Origin: Pedobacter rhizosphaerae
GTDB lineage: Bacteria; Bacteroidota; Bacteroidia; Sphingobacteriales; Sphingobacteriaceae
DNA: 64,000 nt
Direction: 5' to 3'
Assembly: GCF_900111155.1 (NCBI RefSeq)
Contig: NZ_FOGG01000009.1
Coordinates: 111,230-175,229, forward strand
Part shown: positions 27,459-36,754 of the stretch, piece after piece
Layout of the letters: the number at the start of each line of letters is the position of its first letter
How positions within the stretch are numbered: position 1 is the first letter of the stretch
Made by a program: the position numbers and the translations under genes
The notes under the pieces: generated by a model
Told to the model about the DNA's origin: nothing
The model's database searches: none
What the model saw: the letters and a program-made list of their open reading frames with translations, nothing else

Positions 27459-27938
27459 ATGATATTCGATAACACAATTAATCTTGATCAGGTTGATCTG
27501 GCGATTTTGCGGTTAATGCAGGAGAATGCCAAGATTTCTAATGTGGCGTTGGCACAAGCCTTAGACCTTGCGCCATCTGCAGTACTGGAGCGGGTTAAAA
27601 AATTAGAGAAGAAACAGGTCATTACAGGCTATACGGCAATAATAAATCCGGTTGCCCTTAACCTGAAGCTTTTAGCCTTTATCTCCATGAAGGCTTCGCA
27701 TAGTATTGGTTGTACAGATACGGCCAATGATCTGGCCAAGATTAAAGATGTACAAGAGGTTCATGTTATAGCTGGAGAGGATTGCTATCTGGTTAAAGTG
27801 AGAACAGCCGATTCGGCCTCGTTAATGGCCTTGATGAGAGATGCCTTCAGTAAGATCCCGAATATCACCTCTATCCGAACGACCATCGTTCTAGAAACGG
27901 TGAAAGAGCAATCTCATTTAGTAATTCCAGAGCAATAA
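27459..27938 (+). CDS. Lrp/AsnC-family regulator of the adjacent exporter
   Basis: 159 aa. AsnC-type HTH (LDQVDLAILRLMQENAKISNVALAQALDLAPSAVLERVKKLEKKQVITGY) and RAM domain (VQEVHVIAGEDCYLVKVRTADSASLMALM). One base separates its stop from the start of a DMT permease. Lrp-exporter pairs usually regulate amino-acid efflux; that role is inferred from context. Confidence 0.9.
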   Translation: MIFDNTINLDQVDLAILRLMQENAKISNVALAQALDLAPSAVLERVKKLEKKQVITGYTAIINPVALNLKLLAFISMKASHSIGCTDTANDLAKIKDVQEVHVIAGEDCYLVKVRTADSASLMALMRDAFSKIPNITSIRTTIVLETVKEQSHLVIPEQ

Positions 27939-27939
27939 A

Positions 27940-28881
27940 ATGATGAGCAGTGTAAATAAAACAGCATCCCCCTGGGCAGTATATCTTGCCTTCGCGATTG
28001 TGTATATCGTTTGGGGCTCCACCTACTTTTTTATTCAGAAAGCATTGGTAGGATTTCCACCATTTATTTTAGGCGCATTTAGGTTTATTGTTGCAGGATT
28101 ATTAATGCTGATCTGGTGTAAGATTAGGGGCGAGCGCATTTGGAACAGCGGCACGATTAAAATTGCAGCCATTAGTGGATTTCTTATGCTCGGACTAGGA
28201 AATGGGATTGTGATTTGGGTTGAGCAATACATTCCGAGTGGTTTGGTGGCTATTGTTGTGGCTTCTGCAGCCATGTGGTTTGTCATCTTGGATAAACCCA
28301 AATGGAAAGAAAACTTTAGTGATAAATACATCCTATCGGGATTAGTGGTCGGTTTTATCGGGGTGGTATTGCTTTTCAGTTCACAATTAGCAGGAATTTT
28401 AAATGCACCGCAGGGTAAATTTCAGTTAATTGGTATAATATTGTTAGCCTTGGGACCTATCGCCTGGGCTGGAGGTTCTTTGTATTCCAAATATTACCCA
28501 ACTACCGGTAGTTCAGTGTCTGTAAATACAGGATGGCAAATGTTAATTGCAGGTTTTGCCTTTCTCCCTGGTGGAATATTCAATGCTGAGTTTACCGCGT
28601 TGAACTGGTCTGAAATTCCACTAGATTCTTGGTTGTCTATTACTTATTTGATATTATTCGGGTCAATAGCGGCTTTTAGTGCCTATGTGTGGTTACTTAA
28701 GGTGCGTCCGGCTACTGAGGTGAGCACCTACGCTTACGTTAATCCTGTAGTAGCAGTAATCCTTAGCGTAACTTTTACAGATGAAAGGGTAACGTTGATG
28801 CAAATCCTCGGACTGGTAGTTGTTTTGGCGAGCATTTTATTGATTAACCTGCCGAAATATAAAAAAGGTGTAGATGCTTAA
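27940..28881 (+). CDS. EamA/DMT-family permease
   Basis: 313 aa with about 10 membrane helices in two EamA repeats. The first repeat starts YLAFAIVYIVWGSTYFFIQKAL, with the GIVIWVEQYIPSGLVAIVVASAAMW signature. The second includes GWQMLIAGFAFLPGG and TEVSTYAYVNPVVAVILS, typical of YedA-like drug/metabolite transporters. It is likely an inner-membrane exporter of amino acids or metabolites under the upstream Lrp protein. The stop codon lies in the loop of a bidirectional terminator. Confidence 0.9.
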   Translation: MMSSVNKTASPWAVYLAFAIVYIVWGSTYFFIQKALVGFPPFILGAFRFIVAGLLMLIWCKIRGERIWNSGTIKIAAISGFLMLGLGNGIVIWVEQYIPSGLVAIVVASAAMWFVILDKPKWKENFSDKYILSGLVVGFIGVVLLFSSQLAGILNAPQGKFQLIGIILLALGPIAWAGGSLYSKYYPTTGSSVSVNTGWQMLIAGFAFLPGGIFNAEFTALNWSEIPLDSWLSITYLILFGSIAAFSAYVWLLKVRPATEVSTYAYVNPVVAVILSVTFTDERVTLMQILGLVVVLASILLINLPKYKKGVDA

Positions 28882-28894
28882 TTCTACACCTTTT
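28863..28894. terminator. Bidirectional terminator between convergent genes
   Basis: AAAAGGTGTAGA (28863-28874) pairs perfectly with TCTACACCTTTT (28883-28894). The permease TAA (28879-28881) is in the loop. The structure also serves the convergent gene ending at 28902. Confidence 0.85.
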
Positions 28895-28901
28895 AATAAA
28901 C

Positions 28902-30020
28902 TTAAAAAATCTTACGGAGTGTTAAGTGTCTTTTGCCAAAAGTTGCCCCTGTGGCTTCGTGAATGGCAAGCATCTTATCGTTAAAATCGCCCACCCAGCT
29001 TAGTTCCAATTCATCATACTGTTTTAGCGGTAAAACATATTCTTTCAATTTGATGAAAAGGGCAGATTCCAGACCATGTTTTTGGTAGGCTGATTTTGTA
29101 CCCATTACAATGGCGCGCATTCTGCTTACACCCACCCACCTGCGGTAAGCGAATTTTAGTTTTTCAATTAATCCAAGTTTTCCATTGAAGCCCTTGATCA
29201 TCTGATTGGCATCAGGAATGATAACTACAAAAGAAGCAGGCTCTCCATTAAGATAGGCAAACCAGATCAGTTTCTCATCCATAATTGGCTTCATGCTATT
29301 GAAACTTTCCTGGAGCGTTTCTTTTTTAATGGGAACAAAATTTTCAAAATCCTTCCAGGCATCGTTATATATTTCCATGAGGTCGGAAATATATTTATCG
29401 GCATTTTTTGAGGAAAAATGCTCAAAGGTATAATCGGGCTTTTTAGCTACCCAATTGGCAATCTTGGTAAAGCGCTCAGGAAAAGGTTTATTTACGGCTA
29501 AGTGATTGGTAATCTGCTCGTACATTTTTTCAAAGCCATAAGCCTCGAAAAGTGCTTTGTAATAGGGAAGGTGATAGTTCATTCCGAAAGAAGGAGGAGT
29601 GAATCCCTCAACCAGAAGTCCCCAGAAAGTATCGTTTTCTCCAAAATTAATTGGGCCATCCATGGCTTTCATGCCTCTCTCTACCAGCCATTGCTTTGCA
29701 GTATCAAATAATAGATTGGCTGCGTTCTGATCATTTATACACTCGAAAAAGCCAATTCCTCCGGTTGGCTGCTCGTAATTATGGGCTTTCTTTTCATTGA
29801 TAAAGGCCGCAATTCGTCCAATCAATTGTCCGTGTTCATCTTTCAATACCCAACGAGTGCATTGGCCGTGATTAAAGAAGTTATTTTTTGTAGGGTTAAA
29901 TACATTTTCAACTTCTATATCTAATGGGCAGATCCAGTTTTTATCGTTCTGGTAAATGATTTTTGCTGTTTGGAGAAAGTCTTTTTTTAACTGAGGATTA
30001 GCAACGGGTATAATTTGCAT
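28902..30020 (-). CDS. YghO/GNAT-like acyltransferase-fold protein
   Basis: 372 aa from the ATG at 30020 (MQIIPVANPQLKKDFLQTAKIIYQND). An upstream in-frame start would lie inside the acidic gene's terminator and is rejected. The N-terminal region (NWICPLDIEVENVFNPTKNNFFNHGQCTRWVLKDEHGQLIGRIAAFINEK) and the central MDGPINFGENDTFWGLLVEGF block match a family related to E. coli YghO. The C-terminal half has an acyl-CoA N-acyltransferase-like fold. The reaction is unknown; likely cytoplasmic. Confidence 0.75.
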   Translation of the reverse strand: MQIIPVANPQLKKDFLQTAKIIYQNDKNWICPLDIEVENVFNPTKNNFFNHGQCTRWVLKDEHGQLIGRIAAFINEKKAHNYEQPTGGIGFFECINDQNAANLLFDTAKQWLVERGMKAMDGPINFGENDTFWGLLVEGFTPPSFGMNYHLPYYKALFEAYGFEKMYEQITNHLAVNKPFPERFTKIANWVAKKPDYTFEHFSSKNADKYISDLMEIYNDAWKDFENFVPIKKETLQESFNSMKPIMDEKLIWFAYLNGEPASFVVIIPDANQMIKGFNGKLGLIEKLKFAYRRWVGVSRMRAIVMGTKSAYQKHGLESALFIKLKEYVLPLKQYDELELSWVGDFNDKMLAIHEATGATFGKRHLTLRKIF

Positions 30021-30035
30021 AGCAGATTTAAAATT

Positions 30036-30069
30036 AAAAAGCATCCAACCACAAGGTAGGATGCTTTTT
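30036..30069 (-). terminator. Terminator of the acidic small-protein gene
   Basis: AAAAAGCATCC (30036-30046) pairs perfectly with GGATGCTTTTT (30059-30069), 24 nt past the stop at 30093 in the minus direction. Confidence 0.85.
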
Positions 30070-30092
30070 CAAATATATAAGTTTTTTAATAT

Positions 30093-30281
30093 TTAGTAAT
30101 CGTCGTCGTCATCATCATAGTCGAAATTATCCAGATCGTCTAAGGGCATATCAAAGTCGTCTTCGTCGTCATCTTGTGATTTTTTGGCAGGTTTTAAATC
30201 TGCATCATCTTCAAAATCATCATTCTCTTCTACCTCTTTTTTGGTAGTCGGTTTTGCTGGGGATTTCTTTGGAGTTTTCAT
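30093..30281 (-). CDS. Very acidic small protein, function unknown
   Basis: 62 aa. A lysine/proline-rich N-terminus (MKTPKKSPAKPTTKK) is followed by a tail dominated by Asp and Glu (EENDDFEDDADLKPAKK, then DDDEDDFDMPLDD) ending in an Asp run and DDDY. It is predicted to be disordered. It has its own promoter-like TATTTTTG immediately upstream and a strong terminator, so it is a real transcription unit despite low complexity. Possible roles are charge-based binding of basic proteins or metals; nothing specific can be claimed. Confidence 0.7.
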   Translation of the reverse strand: MKTPKKSPAKPTTKKEVEENDDFEDDADLKPAKKSQDDDEDDFDMPLDDLDNFDYDDDDDDY

Positions 30282-30369
30282 TACACAAAAATAAAAATTG
30301 CTTTTATAGTTTAAAAATACAAAAAAACTTTTTTTAATAACGAACTGTAATCAAAGAAATTAAAATTAT

Positions 30370-30936
30370 TTATTCTACCGTTTCACCTACCGTGTTTTCT
30401 TCTTTAACGATATCTTTTAGCTGCGGCAGCTGAGAAAGATTCTGAAGTCCGAAGTAATCCATAAACATTGGACTGGTGCTATACAGGATAGGTCTTCCTG
30501 GTGTTTCTGCCTTGCCATCCATAGTGATCAGTTCCTTTTCTAAAAGTCGCTGAACAGAATAATCGGAGTTCACGCCGCGAATTTGTTCGATCTCTAATTT
30601 GGTGATGGGTTGTCTGTAAGCAATGATGGCTAACGTTTCCATTGCCGCCTGGCTTAATTTTTTCTTTGATCGGTGTAACTGTAATTGATTTACCGTTTCG
30701 TGGTATTCCTTTTTAGTTAAAAACTGGTATCCATTATTGATGTGCACCAGCTGCAAGATAGAATCTTCGAGATTATATTTATCTCTAATAGCTTCAATAT
30801 GGTCTAGCACAAATATTTCATCATATTCGGCACTGAAAACAGTATTTAAAGCAAGTATAACTTCCTGAAGGGAGATACTTTGTACAGAAGAAAATATGAG
30901 GGCCTCGATGTGTCTGGAAATGTGTGTTTCTGGCAT
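30370..30936 (-). CDS. scpB: Segregation and condensation protein B
   Basis: 188 aa from the ATG at 30936 (MPETHISRHIEALIFSSVQSISLQEV). Two tandem winged-helix domains are seen, the second containing QAAMETLAIIAYRQPITKLEIEQIRGVNSDYSVQRLLEKELI and GRPILYSTSPMFMDYFGL, diagnostic for ScpB. It works with SMC and ScpA in chromosome compaction; scpA is not in the window. The TACTTTTG element ends about 3 nt before this ATG, implying a leaderless or near-leaderless mRNA. Confidence 0.93.
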   Translation of the reverse strand: MPETHISRHIEALIFSSVQSISLQEVILALNTVFSAEYDEIFVLDHIEAIRDKYNLEDSILQLVHINNGYQFLTKKEYHETVNQLQLHRSKKKLSQAAMETLAIIAYRQPITKLEIEQIRGVNSDYSVQRLLEKELITMDGKAETPGRPILYSTSPMFMDYFGLQNLSQLPQLKDIVKEENTVGETVE

Positions 30937-30939
30937 ATA

Positions 30940-30947
30940 CAAAAGTA
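30940..30947 (-). promoter_or_regulatory. -7 element of scpB
   Basis: The minus strand reads TACTTTTG, an exact TAnnTTTG, separated from the scpB ATG (30936) by 3 nt. This would place the transcription start at or inside the start codon. Confidence 0.45.
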
Positions 30948-30965
30948 TAATTTTTAGGCATAAAA

Positions 30966-31000
30966 AAAGCGGTCTCGCTTTTTTGAAACAAGACCGCTTT
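30966..31000 (-). terminator. Terminator of the LytTR/kinase operon
   Basis: AAAGCGGTCT pairs with AGACCGCTTT (30966-30975 with 30991-31000). On the minus strand it ends in a run of seven T. It lies about 190 nt past the kinase stop; the intervening stretch shows no gene. Confidence 0.75.
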
Positions 31001-31187
31001 CAACACACAAATGAAACCTGAATTAAGATATAGTTTTAGGTTAGGTTATTAAATATCTATATCAATTCTATAAGAACGTTTTGATAAACACTATCGTTTA
31101 TTTATAATACAAGTTTAAGGCTATTGAGGATTGGAACTCAGTTCTATTTAGTGAGTGGTATTAATAATTGAGTAAACGGTAATTATC

Positions 31188-34184
31188 TCATTTTAACGGT
31201 ATAGAAATGGATACGGTAGTGCCGTTTACACTGTTTTGTTTAACAGATAGGTGTATAGGTTTTGCTCCAATCTGGCCTAAAAGATTTAATCTTTCTTTGG
31301 TGAGCTGCATGCCTTTACTAATATGCGATTCTTTTTTGTTTCGTAATGAGTTGTCAATACCTATTCCATCATCAATAATTTCGATGTTTAAATAGAACTC
31401 ATCTTGCAAGTTGATATTGATTTGTATTTCTCCGCCAGTTTCTTTCGGCATAATGCCATGCCATATTGCATTTTCTACATAAGGTTGCAGGAGCATGGAT
31501 GGAATAAAGATTTCTTCCTCATCAATTTCTTCATCTATGTGGAATACATATTTCAACTTATCGCCAAAGCGATTTTTTTCCAGTTTCAAGTAAAGGTTAA
31601 GATATTCTAATTCCTCTTGTAAAGAAATATAACTTTTGGTACAGATTTCTAAGTTTTTGCGGATCAATCTGGCAAAACCAGTCAATACTTTGTTTGCCGA
31701 TGCCGTATTTTGCGTATTGATGTAATGTTGAATGGAATTCATTACGTTGAAAACAAAATGGGGATTCATCATCGCCTGCAGGGCTTGTTGTTCGAGCATT
31801 AACACCTTGTTTTTTAAAAGTAGCTGCTGTTGTTCCTTATCTTTCTGTTTTCTGGTGATGTAAACCGCTACTTTGTAAAAAATGTACGCCACCAACAAAA
31901 TTAGAATGGATAAAAACCATAGACTTTGCCAGAAATGTTTTTTGATGGTGAAGGAAATCTTCGCTGGAGGACCCCAGTTGCCGTTTTGGCTTTTAGCACT
32001 TACCTCAAAAACGTAATCACCAGATTGTAATGACGAGAAATCCAGACGACGGGTACGGGTTTCTACCCAAGCCGAGTTTTCATTCAGACGGTATCGGTAA
32101 GTAATATCGCTTGTCGTGAAATCAACTGCACTAAAAGTGAAAAGGATGGTATTGTTGCCTGTTTCAAAAACAAAATTATTTTGATCTATGGGTAATCGTT
32201 CATTATCTCTAATGATGGAGGTAACATAAACCTTTGGCAGGTTTTTACTGATATTCTGATTGTTGTATTTAAAGAGGATAAGGCCTTTATTTGTTGTGAA
32301 ATAAGCTGTGCTATCATCGATAAAAAGATTGTTGATATCATCGCTTAGAAGGTCTTTCCCGTAATCAAAATTGGCCACACTAGGCTTTTTGGGGTAATTA
32401 ACGATCTTATTTACCCCCTTGTTAGTGAGTACCCAGATTTCATTGTTTTTAATGAATATTTTAGTGCAGATATTATTGGTTAGTCCATCGGCTTGAGTAA
32501 TTTGCCTCGCAATTTTATTGTCTTTGTAAAAGATTAATCCATAACCATCCGTAGCCAAAATGAGCGTTCCATCTGGCAGTTGCTGAATATCGTTTATCCT
32601 TTTGGTGAGCAGTGGGCTGTTTTCAAAATGTTTAATTAACCTGCTATTAGAAAACTGGGATAGACCATTGATGTTGGAAAACCAAAGATTACCAGTTTGA
32701 TCGTAAAATACATGATAGGAGCGATCTTTAAAGAAATCTTCTTTCTCTCTGTACTTTAGGGAATTAAATTCAAATTTGTTGAGCCTGTCTGATAGGAAAA
32801 CTACCCCAGAGGAAAGGGCTAAGGCAAGGTGATTATTGTTGTCGCTTAAGCTGAAGTGCTTAATTACGAACATAGAATTATTGGTTTCTTTTAAATAATT
32901 AACTTCGTTAGTGGTTTTGTAAATGTTCTTAAACACGCCCATTCCATAATCGGAAGCAAAATATATAGACTGATTTTTAGGGTCGTAATTGATTTGTTTT
33001 ATGGTTTTATATTTTTTAAAATCATCAAGGCCAACCTCCTCCACCTGGTAATTCTGGATATTGAGAATATCGATCACGGCATCATCTGTACCTAACCACA
33101 ATCTGTTTTTGGCATCTTTGGTAATACTTTTAATAACATTACTACTAAGCCCTGATTCTGCATCAATAATAGACAGTCTGTTATTTACGTTTGGTAACAT
33201 GTAAATCCCCTGATTGGTAGCAAACCAGATGTTTTGGTTCTTGTCTTTAATGGCTTGATTTACCGAAATATCCTGGAGATATTGTACTGTTTTTCCACTT
33301 TTATTAAGAGCAAATGCACCATTGGCATTGGCCAGCCAAACTTCCTTAGCAGATTGATCATAGTAGAAGTAACCCGACATATTTTTGATCAGGTTTTGAG
33401 GTATGGGGATGAGTGTATTTATTGCCCCGTTTTTGAACTCCTTTAAGCCTGACTGGTCAAGGTAAAGCATTGATTTTTGTACGGTATTATCGGCCGTCAT
33501 GTAGGAGAGTGGTTGCACCTTTGACTGGCTTAAAACAAATGTTTTACCGTTAAATTGTTGAACGCTTAAGTCGCTGTAGGCATAGATGTTACCTTCTTCA
33601 TCCTCATGGATAAAGGCATTTATAAACTTGTCGTTTTCGTGGGGAGATACATATTTTTTAATATTTTTTCCATCCCAGCAAACAATTAAGTTCGAGTTGG
33701 TCCCGAGCCATATTCTGCCTTGTTTATCTTGCAGAAATGAAACTATAACCGTGTTTGAGTTTAATTTTTTAAGTAGTATATCGTTGTCCTGATTATAGAA
33801 TTTCCCTTCTTTGAGGTAGCTTAATTGGCCATTTAGGGCGAAGAACCAAATCCGACCTTGTTTATCTTCGGTCATCTGTAGGATTTGTGTATCGGGAAGG
33901 CCATCCTCAATAGTGAAATTTTGAAAATTGGTTCCATCAAAACGGCTTAAACCATTGTCTGTTGCTATCCAAATAAAGCCTTTATCATCTTGTAAAATGT
34001 AGTAGCAATTGTTGCTGGCTAAGCCATTTTTAGAGGTGTAATGGGGCAGGTAAGTGGTTTGCGACCATGTCTTTAAGTTTGAAAGTAGTAAAAAAACAAT
34101 CAATACAAATGGCGTAAAACCAGCTTTTTTTAAAGTTGAAAACGAGTTTTTAAGAACTGACGGTATGGTTTTAATGTTCGCCAT
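31188..34184 (-). CDS. Ligand-sensing histidine kinase: reg_prop propeller + Y_Y_Y + LytS-type kinase
   Basis: 998 aa. Membrane/signal segment at about 20-40, then a large periplasmic part of two-component-regulator propeller repeats (for example GFIWIATDNGLSRFDGTNF, GRIWLGTNSNL, NRLWLGTDDAV). A Y_Y_Y-type domain (DITYRYRLNENSAWVETRTR) and one membrane helix near 745-765 follow. The His_kinase domain MNPHFVFNVMNSIQHYI has His809, and the ATPase has PYVENAIWHGI and DDGIGIDNS. Unlike hybrid HTCS proteins it has no receiver or HTH. It overlaps the regulator gene by 14 nt. Confidence 0.92.
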   Translation of the reverse strand: MANIKTIPSVLKNSFSTLKKAGFTPFVLIVFLLLSNLKTWSQTTYLPHYTSKNGLASNNCYYILQDDKGFIWIATDNGLSRFDGTNFQNFTIEDGLPDTQILQMTEDKQGRIWFFALNGQLSYLKEGKFYNQDNDILLKKLNSNTVIVSFLQDKQGRIWLGTNSNLIVCWDGKNIKKYVSPHENDKFINAFIHEDEEGNIYAYSDLSVQQFNGKTFVLSQSKVQPLSYMTADNTVQKSMLYLDQSGLKEFKNGAINTLIPIPQNLIKNMSGYFYYDQSAKEVWLANANGAFALNKSGKTVQYLQDISVNQAIKDKNQNIWFATNQGIYMLPNVNNRLSIIDAESGLSSNVIKSITKDAKNRLWLGTDDAVIDILNIQNYQVEEVGLDDFKKYKTIKQINYDPKNQSIYFASDYGMGVFKNIYKTTNEVNYLKETNNSMFVIKHFSLSDNNNHLALALSSGVVFLSDRLNKFEFNSLKYREKEDFFKDRSYHVFYDQTGNLWFSNINGLSQFSNSRLIKHFENSPLLTKRINDIQQLPDGTLILATDGYGLIFYKDNKIARQITQADGLTNNICTKIFIKNNEIWVLTNKGVNKIVNYPKKPSVANFDYGKDLLSDDINNLFIDDSTAYFTTNKGLILFKYNNQNISKNLPKVYVTSIIRDNERLPIDQNNFVFETGNNTILFTFSAVDFTTSDITYRYRLNENSAWVETRTRRLDFSSLQSGDYVFEVSAKSQNGNWGPPAKISFTIKKHFWQSLWFLSILILLVAYIFYKVAVYITRKQKDKEQQQLLLKNKVLMLEQQALQAMMNPHFVFNVMNSIQHYINTQNTASANKVLTGFARLIRKNLEICTKSYISLQEELEYLNLYLKLEKNRFGDKLKYVFHIDEEIDEEEIFIPSMLLQPYVENAIWHGIMPKETGGEIQININLQDEFYLNIEIIDDGIGIDNSLRNKKESHISKGMQLTKERLNLLGQIGAKPIHLSVKQNSVNGTTVSISIPLK

Positions 34185-34956
34185 TTGCTTTGGTGAATAT
34201 TTTTATCTTTTCGAAGAAATCAGTTGCCCGTCTGCGGGAAATGTTAATGCTTTCGCCATTTTTAAGTAAAGCCTGAAGTCCGTTTTTAGAATTGTATTCT
34301 TTGAGGTGGTTGAGGTTGATGATACTGGATTTATGGATCCTTACAAACTGATCGGAGGGCAGTAATTCTTCAAACTCCCTAAGCACTTTAGAAACGGTTA
34401 TTTTATCTTGATTAGTTAGATGAAATACAGAATAATTACTGTCGGCTTCTACGTAAATGATTTCATCAACATCTATCATTTTAAAGCCCTGGCCATAGGG
34501 GAGGGTGAGTTTTTTTATTTCAGATCTGCTGGATAGTGTGTTAGCAAGATTGTTGATTCGATTATCGTGGTCAGGTTGCTTTTGAACCCTTTTGAGGTGG
34601 TGGCTTACCTTCTCTACTGCAATTTTAAGCTCGTCAATATCAATGGGTTTAAGCAGGTAATCGAGCGCATTAGCTTTGATCGCTTTTAGGGCATATTGAT
34701 CGTAAGCAGTGGTGAAAATCACTTCAGCCTGATGCTTCTGCGCATCCGGTATCAGCTCAAATCCATTTCCGCCAGGCATGGCTATATCTAAAAAAATAAG
34801 GTTAATGGGGTGGTTTTCTAAAAGCTCTTTGGCTTCCGCAACAGACCTTGCAATGCCCGTAATTTCTACCTCCGGGCAGTTCTGTTGCAGCAAAAAAAAC
34901 AATGATGAACGTGCAAATTCCTCATCATCAACAATTATGGCTTTTAGTGTACTCAT
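34171..34956 (-). CDS. LytTR-family response regulator
   Basis: 261 aa. A receiver domain at 5-120 has Asp10/Asp11, phosphoacceptor Asp57 in LIFLDIAMPGG, Thr in VIFTTAYDQYA and Lys in LLKPID. A LytTR DNA-binding domain lies at about 155-258 (KLTLPYGQGFKMIDVDEIIYVEADSNYSVFH, FVRIHKSSIINLNHLKEYN, INISRRRATDFFEKIK). It is the first gene of the operon with the propeller kinase. It is divergent from the ferritin-like pair at 35082, which may be a target by proximity (inference). Confidence 0.93.
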   Translation of the reverse strand: MSTLKAIIVDDEEFARSSLFFLLQQNCPEVEITGIARSVAEAKELLENHPINLIFLDIAMPGGNGFELIPDAQKHQAEVIFTTAYDQYALKAIKANALDYLLKPIDIDELKIAVEKVSHHLKRVQKQPDHDNRINNLANTLSSRSEIKKLTLPYGQGFKMIDVDEIIYVEADSNYSVFHLTNQDKITVSKVLREFEELLPSDQFVRIHKSSIINLNHLKEYNSKNGLQALLKNGESINISRRRATDFFEKIKIFTKANGEH

Positions 34957-35081
34957 AGCAATAGGTTGGTGAATGTATTAAAAAGCGGTTGTAAAAAAAA
35001 ATGTAAACTGTAAAAACCGCCCTTAGAATTGTCACGTATGTATCATCAAACGAAATCAAAAACCCTAAAATAAAAGGACAT

Positions 35082-35804
35082 ATGAAAAACAAAGAACTAG
35101 AAACTCAGAATGAAATTCAAGAGACAAGTTTCTTGAATGGCTCGCTAGGAAGAAGGTCATTTCTTCAATATGCAGGTGCTAGTGCTGCAGGTATAGCGTT
35201 GGTAGCCGCCGGATGTAAAAAGGACAGAGGCTACAATGATGTTAACATGGGGGCTACGTTAGATTTTAAAGATGATTTTGGTGTATTGAACTACGCTTAT
35301 GCTTTAGAACAACTAGAGGCTGCATTTTATGTGAAAGTAGCATCGGCACCGCCTTCAACTTTTACTACTGCTCAAAAAGCTTATTTTCAGGATATTCAAT
35401 TTCACGAGATTGCACACCGTGAGTTTTTCAAAAATGCGTTAGGAACCTCCGCAATTGGAAGCTTAGAGGTAGATTTTTCTTCTATTGATTTTACGAGTGC
35501 AACCAGTGTTTTAGGTGCTGCACAAGCTTTTGAAGATTTAGGCGTAGCGGCTTATAATGGTGCTGGAGTGAGAATTAAAAGTACCGATTATCTGGTTTTG
35601 GCAGGTAAGATTGTTTCCGTTGAAGCCCGTCATGCGGCTTACATCAGAGATTTAATCTCTAATGGATCATTTGCAGATTTAACTTCGCTTACTGCTTTAG
35701 GAGCCAATAATGCTGGTGGATTAGATGCGGCTTTAACGCCTGATAAGGTTTTGGCTGCTGCTGGCAAGTATATCAAAACCAAAATTAATGTTATCAATCT
35801 TTAA
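35082..35804 (+). CDS. Ferritin-like domain protein, exported lipoprotein-like
   Basis: 240 aa. The twin-arginine-type stretch RRSFLQYAGASAAG is followed by a lipobox-like VAAGC (residues about 40-44), suggesting Tat export and lipid anchoring. The body matches Ferritin_2/desiccation-related proteins: VLNYAYALEQLEAAFY, FQDIQFHEIAHREFFKNAL, QAFEDLGVAAYNGAGV and SVEARHAAYIRDLI give the E, ExxH, E, ExxH di-iron pattern. An AAAGGA stretch 6 nt before the ATG is a rare Shine-Dalgarno-like site here. It forms a pair with the next gene, 18 bp away. Confidence 0.85.
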   Translation: MKNKELETQNEIQETSFLNGSLGRRSFLQYAGASAAGIALVAAGCKKDRGYNDVNMGATLDFKDDFGVLNYAYALEQLEAAFYVKVASAPPSTFTTAQKAYFQDIQFHEIAHREFFKNALGTSAIGSLEVDFSSIDFTSATSVLGAAQAFEDLGVAAYNGAGVRIKSTDYLVLAGKIVSVEARHAAYIRDLISNGSFADLTSLTALGANNAGGLDAALTPDKVLAAAGKYIKTKINVINL

Positions 35805-35822
35805 TTTTTAAAACAGACAATC

Positions 35823-36680
35823 ATGAATATCTTAAATATATTAGACGAAATTGAAAAAGTTGATGGTGAAATCTATGAGAGATTAAGCCCACGCCGTAAA
35901 GCCATGAAAGATTTTTTCAATGTTGGAAAGAAAATTTCATTTGCTGCCCTGCCTTTGGCATTGGGATCAATGTTCCAAAAGGCCTATGGTCAAAGTAATC
36001 CAACTAGCGTTACGGAAGTTTTAAACTTCGCCTTGGCTTTAGAATATCTGGAATGGAACTACTACAACCGCGCATTAACATTGGCTACAGCTACTTATAT
36101 TCCAACCGGAGCGCCGAGGGCTGCTATTACCACTATCCGTGATCACGAACGTGCGCATGTTGATTTGTTAAAAGGTGCTTTGAACATAACCGGAGCCGAT
36201 TCGTATACTTTTGCTGATTTTGATTTTACTGCGGGAGGTATTTTTGGAGATGTATATACCAACTATCAAACGTTTTTAAAAGTAGCTTTGGCTTTTGAGG
36301 ATACAGGTGTAAGGGCTTATAAAGGCCAGGCTCCAATATTAAAGGGAAATGCTGTATTGACTACCGCTTTACAGATTCACTCTGTAGAGGCACGTCATGC
36401 TTCGCATATTCGCCAAATGGTTGCTGCTAACGTAACCGGCGCAAGTGGTTTAAAACCTTGGATTGCCTATACCGGAAACGGAAATGATACGGGTGTTACT
36501 GCAGCTGACGGTGTTTACGCTGGTGAACAAAATACCACACAGGCTGGCATTCAAATCACAGCAATTAATGGTACTGCAGTTACACAATCTCAGGCAGCAG
36601 AGAGTTTCGATGAGTTTTTAACTGGCTCAGATGTTAAGAAAATTGCTAACTTATTTATCCCGATAAAGAAGTTAACTTAA
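35823..36680 (+). CDS. Ferritin-like domain protein, second of pair
   Basis: 285 aa. The N-terminus has RRKAMKDFFNVGKKISFAALPLAL..AYGQ, an export signal of Tat-like form after about 24 residues. The di-iron ligand pattern is present: FALALEYLEWNYYNRAL, IRDHERAHVDLLKGAL, ALAFEDTGVRAYKGQ and SVEARHASHIRQM. A further C-terminal segment of about 80 residues is unique to this copy. The pair probably forms an envelope iron-binding or oxidative/desiccation-protection system; the function is inferred from family names only. A terminator follows. Confidence 0.85.
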   Translation: MNILNILDEIEKVDGEIYERLSPRRKAMKDFFNVGKKISFAALPLALGSMFQKAYGQSNPTSVTEVLNFALALEYLEWNYYNRALTLATATYIPTGAPRAAITTIRDHERAHVDLLKGALNITGADSYTFADFDFTAGGIFGDVYTNYQTFLKVALAFEDTGVRAYKGQAPILKGNAVLTTALQIHSVEARHASHIRQMVAANVTGASGLKPWIAYTGNGNDTGVTAADGVYAGEQNTTQAGIQITAINGTAVTQSQAAESFDEFLTGSDVKKIANLFIPIKKLT

Positions 36681-36718
36681 TAAAAAACGCATTGTTTAGG
36701 TAATGTTTTGTTTAAGGT

Positions 36719-36754
36719 AGGGGAGTAGAATTTAGGTTTTACTCCTCTTTTTTT
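36719..36754 (+). terminator. Terminator of the ferritin-like pair
   Basis: AGGGGAGTA (36719-36727) pairs with TACTCCTCT (36740-36748), one G-T pair, followed by seven T. The stretch from here to 37000 shows no gene. Confidence 0.8.
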
